Positions 1-6,477 of a stretch of 10,118 nt of DNA are shown here, one piece after another. Position numbers and translations under genes: made by a program. Source of the stretch: Acidobacteriota bacterium (lineage in GTDB: Bacteria > Acidobacteriota > Terriglobia > Terriglobales > Acidobacteriaceae); NCBI GenBank assembly GCA_021779695.1, contig JAJYAE010000150.1, forward strand, positions 1 through 10,118. Direction: 5' to 3'. The notes beneath the pieces are model-generated. The model was not told the DNA's origin and did not search any database. It worked only from the letters and a program-made list of their open reading frames with translations. How positions within the stretch are numbered: position 1 is the first letter of the stretch; each line of letters begins with the position of its first letter.

Positions 1-870
1 CCTGCGCCCTCTGTCACTGAGGGCATGTCCACCTACTCCAACATGCGCAAACAGGTCGACGAGAAATCCATGGGGCCGGCTAATAATATGCCGTCCATCC
101 TGAGTAAGGTCGGCATTGCCCAACACCTCAACGAGCAGCTACCCCTCAATCTCACTTTCATTGACGATCAGGGACGGCAAGTCCAGCTCAGCGACTATTT
201 CGGCAAGATTCCTGCCATCCTCGCGCTGGTCTATTACCGCTGCCCCATGCTCTGCTCGGAAGAGCTCGACGGCCTCACCAGCGCCCTTCAGATGGTGAAC
301 TTCGCACCCGGCAAGGACTTCAACGTCATCGTCGTCAGCATCGATCCCTCTGAGGGGCCCGACCTGGCCGCCGCCAAAAAACGCAGCTATCTCAAACGCT
401 ACGGTCATCCGGAAACTGCAGACGGATGGCACTTCCTCACCGGAACGCAGTCCAATATCGATGCCCTTACGCAAGCCGTCGGCTTTCGCTATGCCAGGAT
501 TCCAGGCCCCGATGGCAAGCTGACCCAGTTCGCGCATGCCAGCTCGATTGAAATCGTCACCACTGACGGAAAGCTGGCTCAGTACTACATGGGCGTTGAA
601 TACTCGCCCAAAGATATGATCCTCGGGCTCGTCGAGGCCTCATCGAATCGCATCGGTTCGCCGGTCGAAAATATTCTGACCTATTGCTACCATTACGATC
701 CCCAGACCAACACGCACTCGCTCATCATTGCGCGCATCGTGCAGCTCGGGGGATTCGTCACGATCGTGATGCTCGGCGGCTTTATGTTCCTCATGCTGCG
801 CAAGGATTACCGGCAGGCTCATCAGTCGACGCCCGCAACAAATGTGCAAGAACCAAAGGTGAACGGATAA
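1..870 (+). CDS. SCO1/SenC-family copper chaperone for cytochrome c oxidase, 5'-partial
   Basis: This is a thioredoxin-fold copper chaperone that would deliver copper to the CuA site of the subunit II encoded next. The reading frame is open from base 1 with no stop, and the first ATG (base 25) gives a protein with no signal peptide or N-terminal membrane anchor. The true start is therefore probably upstream of the window. Counting from that ATG, the copper-binding CPMLC motif has Cys73 and Cys77, and the conserved partner His is His171 (FAHAS). The typical SIDP strand is at 105-108. After the fold comes an extension with Cys221, His223 and YDP, then a C-terminal membrane helix at about 234-258 ending in LRKDYR. 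The stop lies 4 nt before coxB, so the two are surely co-transcribed. The family call is very secure; the exact start is unknown. Confidence 0.93.
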   Translation, partial: PAPSVTEGMSTYSNMRKQVDEKSMGPANNMPSILSKVGIAQHLNEQLPLNLTFIDDQGRQVQLSDYFGKIPAILALVYYRCPMLCSEELDGLTSALQMVNFAPGKDFNVIVVSIDPSEGPDLAAAKKRSYLKRYGHPETADGWHFLTGTQSNIDALTQAVGFRYARIPGPDGKLTQFAHASSIEIVTTDGKLAQYYMGVEYSPKDMILGLVEASSNRIGSPVENILTYCYHYDPQTNTHSLIIARIVQLGGFVTIVMLGGFMFLMLRKDYRQAHQSTPATNVQEPKVNG

Positions 871-874
871 CGGA

Positions 875-1966
875 ATGTCTCATATCAGTCCAGTTCTTTG
901 GCAGTTCCTCGTTAAGTGGCTGACGCACTTCGCGCTTTTCCCACCGGAAGCATCGAAGATTGCGCCACAGATGGACGCGCTCTATTTCTTCATCGTCCTC
1001 GTCAGTCTCGTGGGCCTGACCATCGTCATCCTGCTCGTCCTCGGCTTCTCCATCCTGTACAGCAAAAAACGCCATCCTGTCGCTGTGCAGATTGAAGGCT
1101 CAACCCTGCTTGAAGCCACCTGGACCATCATCCCTCTCGGATTGTTCCTGGTCATGTTTGTCTGGGGCGCGCTCATCTACTTCCGCGTATACACGCCGCC
1201 GGCCAACGCCATGAATATCTATGTTGTCGGCAAGCAGTGGATGTGGAAGGCTGAGCATCCCGGCGGTCAGCACGAGATCAATGCGCTGCATATCCCCATC
1301 AATCAGCCCATTCAGCTCACGCTCATATCGCAGGATGTCTTTCACAGCTTCTCCATTCCTGCCTTCCGTGTGAAGCGCGAAGCCATCCCGGGCCGCTACA
1401 ACTCCGTCTGGTTCGAAGCCACCACGCCCGGAACCTACCACCTCTTCTGCACGCAATACTGCGGCACTGAGCACTCCCACATGATTGGCGAAGTCTATGC
1501 CATGACGCCCGAGGACTACAGGAAGTGGCTGGCCAGTTCCACCAGCGGTGCTTCCCTCGCTCAGAATGGCGAGCGGCTCTTCGCCAGCCTCAGCTGCACT
1601 GCCTGCCACAACGCACGCCCCGATGCCCGTGGCCCAAGCCTGGTCAACGTTTACGGATCCAGGCTCCGCCTCGCCAATGGCGAAAGCATCATCGCCGATG
1701 ATGCCTACCTGCGTGAGGCCATTCTCGATCCTTCACAGCACGTCACACAGGGCTTCGCACCCATCATGCCCACCTATCAGGGCCAGGTCAGCGAAGAAGG
1801 CGTCATCGCGCTGGTCGAGTACATCAAGAACCTCAAGTCCGACTATCGCATTCAGCAGACCACCACAACCACCGATCTGCTCCCAGAGAGTGAAGGCAAG
1901 GCGGTATCCTCCGGCTCTAAGGCAGCTGGACTCAACCCCGCAAGAACAGGGATGGTGAATCAATGA
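875..1966 (+). CDS. coxB: Cytochrome c oxidase subunit II with fused cytochrome c (caa3 type)
   Basis: This membrane-anchored subunit accepts electrons and passes them to haem a in subunit I. It has two N-terminal transmembrane helices (about 37-62 and 84-104). A cupredoxin domain follows, with the aromatic entry motif QWMWK (121-125) and the CuA ligands His157, Cys192, Cys196, His200 and Met203. A class I cytochrome c domain is fused at the C terminus: CTACH at 241-245 binds haem, and Met298 in IMPTYQG is the likely axial ligand. The last ~35 residues are polar, begin with a Thr run, and look disordered. The 363-residue length fits caa3 subunit II. The position between CuA Cys192 and Cys196 that is Glu in canonical enzymes is Gln194 here. 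The start is ATG 875; Shine-Dalgarno candidates (AAAGGTGA at 855-862, CGGA at 864-867) are weak. The stop overlaps the coxA start by 4 nt. Confidence 0.97.
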   Translation: MSHISPVLWQFLVKWLTHFALFPPEASKIAPQMDALYFFIVLVSLVGLTIVILLVLGFSILYSKKRHPVAVQIEGSTLLEATWTIIPLGLFLVMFVWGALIYFRVYTPPANAMNIYVVGKQWMWKAEHPGGQHEINALHIPINQPIQLTLISQDVFHSFSIPAFRVKREAIPGRYNSVWFEATTPGTYHLFCTQYCGTEHSHMIGEVYAMTPEDYRKWLASSTSGASLAQNGERLFASLSCTACHNARPDARGPSLVNVYGSRLRLANGESIIADDAYLREAILDPSQHVTQGFAPIMPTYQGQVSEEGVIALVEYIKNLKSDYRIQQTTTTTDLLPESEGKAVSSGSKAAGLNPARTGMVNQ

Positions 1967-3630
1967 GCAGCGCGACAATCGTGAATCTTCCCGACCAGTC
2001 GACAGCCAGAATTCCCAAGATGAATTATCTGAGCAAGGAGAACGGCCTGCTCAGCTGGCTCCTCACTGGAGACCACAAACGAATCGCGATCCTCTATCTG
2101 ATCTCGATCAGCTTCTTTTTCTTCATCGGTGGCGCCCTTGCGGGACTCATCCGTCTCGAATTGCTCACGCCTCAATCGGATCTGATGGCCACGGATACCT
2201 ATAACAAGGTTTTCAGCATGCACGGCATCATCATGATCTTCTTCTTTCTGGTGCCATCCGTGCCGGCCACGCTGGGCAACTTCCTCATCCCCATGATGCT
2301 CGGCGCCAAGGATCTGGCCCTGCCCAAAATCAATCTCCTCAGCTGGTATCTCTACATCGGCGCTGGCATCCTCGCCCTCTACGCCATGATGACCGGCGGC
2401 GTCGATACCGGCTGGACATTCACCACGCCCCTCTCCACCCACTACGTCAATACAAACGTCATCACCACAGGGATGGCGATCTTCATCGCCGGATTCAGCT
2501 CCATCTTCACCGGCCTGAACTTCATCGTCACCATCCACAAGATGCGCTGCCCAGGCATGACCTGGTTCCGCATGCCGCTCTTCGTCTGGGGCCACTACGC
2601 CACCAGTATTCTGATGGTCCTCGGAACTCCGGTTCTTGCCATCGCCCTCGTCCTCGTCGTCCTCGAACGCACAGTCGGCATCGGCGTATTCGACCCAGCA
2701 AAAGGCGGCGATCCGCTGCTCTTCCAGCACCTGTTCTGGTTCTACTCCCACCCCGCCGTCTACATCATGATCCTGCCCGGCATGGCCGTCATCAGCGAGG
2801 TCATCTCGACCTTCAGCCGGAAGCGCGTCTTCGGCTATACGGCCGTTGCCTTCTCGTCCGTCGCCATCGCCGTCTTCGGCTTCTTCGTCTGGGCGCACCA
2901 CATGTTCATCATGGGCATCTCAAACTACTCGGTGCTCATCTTCTCGCTGCTCACCATGCTGGTTGCGGTGCCCTCGGCCATCAAGATCTTCAACTGGGCC
3001 TTCACCCTCTACAAGGGCTCCATCACCTTTGAGACCCCCATGCTCTACGCCTTCGGCTTCATGGGTCTCTTCACCATCGGCGGCATGACAGGCGTCTTCC
3101 TCGGAACGTCGGGCACTGACATCCACCTCACTGAGACCTACTTCATCGTCGCCCACTTCCACTTCGTGATGGTAGGTGGCATGCTCATGGCCTTCCTCGC
3201 GGGTCTGCACTTCTGGTGGCCCAAAATGACAGGCCGCATGTATCCCGAGAAAATCTCACAGCTCGCCGCGCTGGTCACCTTTATCGGATTCAACCTGACC
3301 TTCTTCCCTCAGTTCATCCTCGGCACCCTCGGCATGCCACGCCGCTATGCATCCTATCCGCCGGAGTTCCAGGTCCTGAATGTCTTCTCCACTGCCGGCG
3401 CCACAGTCCTTGGCGTCGGATACCTGCTGCCGGTCCTTTATCTCACCTGGTCCCTGAAGTATGGGGAAATTGCCGGCGACAACCCTTGGCAGGCCACGGG
3501 CCTTGAATGGCAGACGCAGTCCCCGCCGCTTACTGAAAACTTCCGCGAGATTCCCATCATGGACCACGAAGCGTACGACTACGAATGGCTTGAGCGCCAG
3601 AAAGAAAAAGAGGTCGCCAGTGTCGGATAG
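1963..3630 (+). CDS. coxA: Cytochrome c oxidase subunit I, type A2 haem-copper oxidase
   Basis: This is the catalytic subunit that reduces O2 to water and pumps protons; it is a polytopic membrane protein of 555 residues. Low-spin haem ligands are His87 (SMHGII) and His400. The high-spin haem ligand is His398 (VAHFH). CuB ligands are His263, His312 and His313, and Tyr267 is the Tyr expected to cross-link to His263. The D-channel entry Asp117 (GAKD), the K-channel Lys341 (AIKIFNW) and the haem propionate Arg pair 460-461 (MPRRY) are present. The D-channel Glu of A1 enzymes (HPEVY) is replaced: the motif reads YSHPAVY (261-267), the mark of type A2. Residues aligned with bovine His368/Asp369 (the Mg site) are Thr390/Glu391. 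The start overlaps the coxB stop (ATGA), with AGGGA at 1948-1952 and GGTGA at 1954-1958 upstream. The C-terminal tail is highly charged. Confidence 0.98.
   Translation: MSSATIVNLPDQSTARIPKMNYLSKENGLLSWLLTGDHKRIAILYLISISFFFFIGGALAGLIRLELLTPQSDLMATDTYNKVFSMHGIIMIFFFLVPSVPATLGNFLIPMMLGAKDLALPKINLLSWYLYIGAGILALYAMMTGGVDTGWTFTTPLSTHYVNTNVITTGMAIFIAGFSSIFTGLNFIVTIHKMRCPGMTWFRMPLFVWGHYATSILMVLGTPVLAIALVLVVLERTVGIGVFDPAKGGDPLLFQHLFWFYSHPAVYIMILPGMAVISEVISTFSRKRVFGYTAVAFSSVAIAVFGFFVWAHHMFIMGISNYSVLIFSLLTMLVAVPSAIKIFNWAFTLYKGSITFETPMLYAFGFMGLFTIGGMTGVFLGTSGTDIHLTETYFIVAHFHFVMVGGMLMAFLAGLHFWWPKMTGRMYPEKISQLAALVTFIGFNLTFFPQFILGTLGMPRRYASYPPEFQVLNVFSTAGATVLGVGYLLPVLYLTWSLKYGEIAGDNPWQATGLEWQTQSPPLTENFREIPIMDHEAYDYEWLERQKEKEVASVG
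3605..3613 (+). promoter_or_regulatory. Ribosome binding site that selects the coxC GTG start
   Basis: The purine-rich stretch AAAAAGAGG inside the end of coxA sits 6 nt before GTG 3620. The alternatives, GTG 3635 and ATG 3638, have no comparable Shine-Dalgarno sequence. This favours the GTG start and an 11-nt overlap with coxA. Confidence 0.6.
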
Positions 3631-4372
3631 CCCTGTGATGACTCAAGGCGCGCTGGAGGTTGCCGAACACGCGCATCCTCCCTATCAGCGCCATCACTTT
3701 GAGACGGTCGATCAGCAGGCGGATGCCACAAACTTCGCCATGTGGGTCTTCCTGCTGACTGAGGTCATGTTCTTTGGCGGTCTCTTTACCGCCTATCTGA
3801 TCTTGCGCAACTGGTACTACCCCGCCTTTGTCGCGGCATCCCACCAGCTCAGCATCTTCTGGGGCACCACCAACACCGGCGTGCTCATCACCTCCAGCTT
3901 CACCATGGCCATGGGCGTCTGGTGCGCAGAGACCCGCCGCAAAAGCGGTCTCGTCCTCGCGCTTGTCGCAACCTTCGTCCTCGGCCTCGTCTTCCTCGGC
4001 ATCAAAGGCATCGAGTACCACGAGAAATGGGAGAAGCATCACGTCCCAGGCTTCCATTACAGCCTCCAGTCCTTCATCAACCCGTCGTCTGATCCCGTCG
4101 CGCAGGAATATGGCGATAAGCCCCTGCCCATCGACATGGCGCGGAAGACTGAGCTCTACTTCTTCCTCTACTTCGCCATGACCGGCATGCACGCCCTGCA
4201 CATGATCATCGGAATCGCAATCCTGGCCTTCATGATCGTCCGCGCCCGAGCCGGGGCTTATACATCAGGCCATGTCACATTTGTCGAAAACTTCGGACTC
4301 TATTGGCACTTTGTCGATATCATCTGGATCTTCCTGTTCCCGCTTCTCTATCTCATCAGCAGGCATCAGTAA
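3620..4372 (+). CDS. coxC: Cytochrome c oxidase subunit III
   Basis: This membrane subunit stabilises subunit I and supports proton uptake. From GTG 3620 the protein has 250 residues. Five hydrophobic segments lie at about 39-62, 80-101, 110-130, 178-206 and 225-246, matching the short five-helix bacterial form without the first two helices of the mitochondrial protein. Family marks are Glu48 in [10 protein letters not shown], Glu132 in [11 protein letters not shown], the [10 protein letters not shown] stretch (189-198), and the terminal [14 protein letters not shown] motif (228-241). A polar loop of about 45 residues joins helices 3 and 4, and a His-rich N-terminal segment (His17, 19, 25, 26) precedes helix 1. 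The frame stays open upstream to 3461, but that part overlaps the well-conserved end of coxA and looks non-coding. Annotation from ATG 3638 (244 residues) is the alternative. The gene is coupled to coxA by overlap. Confidence 0.95.
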   Translation: MSDSPVMTQGALEVAEHAHPPYQRHHFETVDQQADATNFAMWVFLLTEVMFFGGLFTAYLILRNWYYPAFVAASHQLSIFWGTTNTGVLITSSFTMAMGVWCAETRRKSGLVLALVATFVLGLVFLGIKGIEYHEKWEKHHVPGFHYSLQSFINPSSDPVAQEYGDKPLPIDMARKTELYFFLYFAMTGMHALHMIIGIAILAFMIVRARAGAYTSGHVTFVENFGLYWHFVDIIWIFLFPLLYLISRHQ

Positions 4373-4379
4373 AGGAGGA
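4371..4379 (+). promoter_or_regulatory. Strong ribosome binding site for a TTG start, fused to the coxC stop
   Basis: AAAGGAGGA begins within the coxC stop codon (TAA at 4370-4372) and ends 5 nt before TTG 4385. It is the best Shine-Dalgarno sequence in the window and supports the rare TTG start of the subunit IV gene. Confidence 0.8.
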
Positions 4380-4384
4380 CTGAC

Positions 4385-4693
4385 TTGAGCGAACACAGCG
4401 ATCACGAACACCACATCGTCAGCCCCAAGGTCTACGTCGCGATCTTCTTCTCGCTTCTCTTGTTCACTGGCCTCACGGTCGCGGCCTCCTATCTTGAAAT
4501 GGGAATCTTCAATCCCATCGTCGCCCTCGGCATCGCCGTCATCAAGGCCACCCTTGTCGTGCTCTTCTTCATGCACGTCAAGTACAGCACCAAGCTCACC
4601 AAGCTCACCGTCGGCGCTGGCCTCTTCACCTTCATTGTCCTCGTCGGCATGACCCTCTCCGACTACATCACCCGCGCATGGGGCCGCTGGTAG
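4385..4693 (+). CDS. coxD: Cytochrome c oxidase subunit IV (caa3-type, small three-helix subunit)
   Basis: This is a 102-residue integral membrane protein of the prokaryotic cytochrome c oxidase subunit IV family, an accessory subunit that packs against subunits I and III. It has a His-rich N terminus (HSDHEHH at 4-10) and three predicted helices at about 14-35, 43-63 and 73-92. The family signature IKATLVVLFFMHVKYS lies at 53-68. The start is TTG, chosen because a near-perfect Shine-Dalgarno sequence ends 5 nt upstream and the first ATG in frame would remove the first helix. It is the last gene of the oxidase operon; a hairpin terminator candidate follows 23 nt after the stop. The family is poorly conserved in sequence, but position, size and the FFMHVKYS motif make the call secure. 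Confidence 0.92.
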   Translation: MSEHSDHEHHIVSPKVYVAIFFSLLLFTGLTVAASYLEMGIFNPIVALGIAVIKATLVVLFFMHVKYSTKLTKLTVGAGLFTFIVLVGMTLSDYITRAWGRW

Positions 4694-4716
4694 GCCTCGT
4701 TTTCATCCCACTGCAA

Positions 4717-4750
4717 CGGGCCGTCCTGCGGGGCGGCCTGATGCTTTTCT
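4717..4750 (+). terminator. Probable Rho-independent terminator of the oxidase operon
   Basis: Bases 4719-4726 (GGCCGTCC) pair with 4731-4738 (GGGCGGCC) to form an 8-bp stem with one G-U pair around the loop TGCG, a cUNCGg-type stable tetraloop. The stem can be extended by a G-U and a C-G pair to 4717/4740. A short T-rich run (TTTTCT at 4745-4750) follows after 4 nt. The T-tract is weak, so some read-through into the photolyase gene is possible. Confidence 0.55.
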
Positions 4751-4777
4751 GAGCCCTCACTTCCTGTAGCCTGATGC

Positions 4778-4783
4778 AGGAGA
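4778..4783 (+). promoter_or_regulatory. Ribosome binding site that favours photolyase start GTG 4792
   Basis: AGGAGA lies 8 nt upstream of GTG 4792. It is downstream of the alternative ATG 4774, which has no Shine-Dalgarno sequence of its own. The site is part of two small inverted repeats: TCCTG 4762-4766 can pair with CAGGA 4777-4781. Confidence 0.5.
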
Positions 4784-4791
4784 TCCTGTCC

Positions 4792-6216
4792 GTGACCGTG
4801 TCCGATATCCCGGAAGCCCTTCAATCCTTTGCTTCAAATCCCCGCGTCAACGTCCGCCGCGGTGGTCCCCCGCGCCCCGGCGCCCGCTGTGTCGTTTACT
4901 GGATGCAGCGCGCCATGCGCGTCATCGAGAATCCCGCGCTGGACGTGGCCATCCAGGTGGGCAATCTCCTCGGTCTGCCCGTCGTCATCTTCTTGTCCGT
5001 CATCCCCAACTACCCCAACGCCAACCTGCGCCACTATCACTTCCTTGCCCAGGGCCTCCGGGACGTCGCCGAAGATGCCGCTGCCCGCGGTGTCGGCTTC
5101 CTCGTCCGCCGTCATCCTGACAATTCGCTCGAAGCCTTTCTCGAAGAAGTCGAGGCCGCCCTCGTCATCGGCGATGAGAATCCCTGCCGCGAGCCCGAAC
5201 GTTGGCGCAACGTGCTCGCCGGCCGCCTCAAGCTGCCCTTCTGGACAGTGGATGCCGACGTTGTCGTGCCCTCCGCGCTCTTTAATCGCAGCTACTTTCT
5301 GCTGCGTCACTTCCGCCCCCATCTCAAAGCGCAGCTCCCAAACTTCCTCGTGGCGCAGCAGCCTGTTCAGCCGCTCCATCCCTTTCGCCCATGGAAGCCC
5401 ATCCCATCCTTTGACCTTGCCGGCGACATCACCGCAGGCTTCACCAGGCTCGATCGCAGCGTCGCTCCCGTCGAAACATTCACCGGCGGCACGCACGCCG
5501 CGCTCAAGCGCCTTCGCGCCTTTGTCGATCACGATCTCGCGCGATACGAAGACACACGCAACCACCCCGAAGTCAAGGGAACCAGCCGCCTCTCGCCCTA
5601 TCTCCACTTCGGCAACATCAGCCCCCTCACCATCGCTCTCGCCGCGCAGGACGCCGTGAGGCGTGGCAAAGCCCCCGCATCTGCCTGCGACAAGTTTCTC
5701 GACGAGCTCATCGGCTGGCGCGAGCTCGCCGTGCTTTTCGTCCGCCACACGCCCGCCTACGACACGTGGGAATGCGCGGAACCCTGGGCCCGCAAGACGC
5801 TCATTGAACACGCTGGCGACCCGCGGGACCATCGCTACACATTCGAGCAACTGGAGCGCGCCGAAACGCACGACGACCTCTGGAACGCGGCCCAGCGTGA
5901 GATGGTCCACTCCGGCTGGATGCACAACTACATGCGCATGTATTGGGCCAAGAAGATTCTCGAATGGGCCCCTGATCCGGCCCGCGCCTTTGACTGGGCG
6001 GTCACGCTGAATGATCGCTATGAGCTCGACGGCCGCGATCCCAACGGCTACGCCGGCATCGCGTGGGCGATCGTCGGCAAGCACGACCGGCCCTGGTTTG
6101 ACCGGCCTGTCTTCGGCGTCATCCGCCCCATGAGCGGCGCTTCCATCGCGAAGAAGATCGACGCAGGCGCCTACATCCGTCAGAACGGCGGGCCGTCTTC
6201 CTCGCTGGGCTTCTGA
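4792..6216 (+). CDS. Class II deoxyribodipyrimidine (CPD) photolyase
   Basis: This is a cytosolic flavoenzyme that splits UV-induced cyclobutane pyrimidine dimers using light and reduced FAD. From GTG 4792 it has 474 residues. The N-terminal alpha/beta antenna domain opens with YWMQRAMRV (36-44), the class II hallmark, unlike the WFRxDLR motif of class I. The C-terminal FAD and DNA-binding region carries SRLSPYLHFGNISP (265-278), GWRELAVLFVRH (308-319), WNAAQREMVHSGWMHNYMRM (364-383), WAKKILEW (385-392), and NDRYELDGRDPNGYAG (407-422) followed by IVGKHDRPWFDRPVFG (427-442). These blocks are typical of class II enzymes and are all intact, so the gene should be functional. The length matches the family. 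Starting at ATG 4774 would add 6 residues. It lies 98 nt after coxD behind a terminator candidate. I see no convincing promoter of its own, so it may be read through from the oxidase operon. The function is unrelated to respiration. Confidence 0.96.
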   Translation: MTVSDIPEALQSFASNPRVNVRRGGPPRPGARCVVYWMQRAMRVIENPALDVAIQVGNLLGLPVVIFLSVIPNYPNANLRHYHFLAQGLRDVAEDAAARGVGFLVRRHPDNSLEAFLEEVEAALVIGDENPCREPERWRNVLAGRLKLPFWTVDADVVVPSALFNRSYFLLRHFRPHLKAQLPNFLVAQQPVQPLHPFRPWKPIPSFDLAGDITAGFTRLDRSVAPVETFTGGTHAALKRLRAFVDHDLARYEDTRNHPEVKGTSRLSPYLHFGNISPLTIALAAQDAVRRGKAPASACDKFLDELIGWRELAVLFVRHTPAYDTWECAEPWARKTLIEHAGDPRDHRYTFEQLERAETHDDLWNAAQREMVHSGWMHNYMRMYWAKKILEWAPDPARAFDWAVTLNDRYELDGRDPNGYAGIAWAIVGKHDRPWFDRPVFGVIRPMSGASIAKKIDAGAYIRQNGGPSSSLGF

Positions 6217-6225
6217 AGACCGCCC
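6190..6225 (+). other. Hairpin over the photolyase stop codon
   Basis: Bases 6190-6200 can pair with 6215-6225 to give 10 bp with one C-C mismatch (GTCTTC with GAAGAC inside, GGGC with GCCC outside) around a 14-nt loop. The TGA stop (6214-6216) lies at the loop/stem junction. No T-tract follows, so it is not a standard intrinsic terminator; it could protect the 3' end of the mRNA or be chance. Confidence 0.35.
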
Positions 6226-6477
6226 CCATGCTAAGGTCACGTTACCCCATTTAAACAATTGCGCAAGCGGTTCTATAATGGGAATCAATTTCAGACCCGG
6301 AAACTGTGTGTTTCACGTTGCGCAATCCATTGGATTCCGCTCAAGTCCCCCTCGGACAATGCGAGAGGGGAGGCGGATGCCGGACGCCGGGCGCGTGTGA
6401 AAACTTTAGATTTTGCTCTTTTACCTTTTCTGATTGCCTTGGGATGCGAGACGCGCACGCGATTGCGTGTCGCTTTC
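6217..6477 (+). other. Intergenic region and probable 5' leader of the large exported protein
   Basis: This 261-nt stretch is clearly lower in GC than its surroundings, notably at 6241-6300 and 6397-6440. It holds a promoter (6250-6279). It also has two copies of the palindrome TTGCGCAA (6259-6266, 6318-6325), a dyad AATCCA-T-TGGATT (6324-6336), and a small hairpin GAAAC/GTTTC (6300-6304/6310-6314). CCCCTC (6348-6353) can pair with GAGGGG (6365-6370), and a hairpin CACGC/GCGTG lies at 6456-6469. No known riboswitch was recognised. No separate gene is supported. Confidence 0.6.
6250..6279 (+). promoter_or_regulatory. Sigma70-type promoter candidate for the large exported protein
   Basis: A perfect -10 hexamer TATAAT lies at 6274-6279. 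TTTAAA at 6250-6255 (4 of 6 matches to TTGACA) lies 18 bp upstream as the -35 element. Transcription would start near 6286 and give a leader of about 190 nt to GTG 6478, or about 110 nt to GTG 6397. The site sits in an AT-rich island in otherwise GC-rich DNA, which makes chance less likely. The spacer contains the palindrome TTGCGCAA. Confidence 0.6.

Noticed and set aside
1960..2901. Open frame of 313 codons on the - strand over coxA
   Set aside because: The product is an extreme Asp/Glu/Gly/His-rich sequence made by reading hydrophobic codons backwards; coxA is unambiguous here.
3461..3619. Upstream extension of the subunit III frame to ATG 3461
   Set aside because: It would overlap about 170 nt of conserved coxA, its residues are basic and unlike subunit III, and a good ribosome site marks GTG 3620.
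3803..3810. Third copy of TTGCGCAA inside coxC
   Set aside because: It encodes ordinary Leu-Arg-Asn in a conserved helix end and has no promoter nearby, so it is taken as chance.
4834..6288. Long open frame of 484 codons on the - strand over the photolyase gene
   Set aside because: It mirrors the intact photolyase, has no recognisable domains, and is the kind of antisense frame expected from biased codon use in GC-rich DNA.
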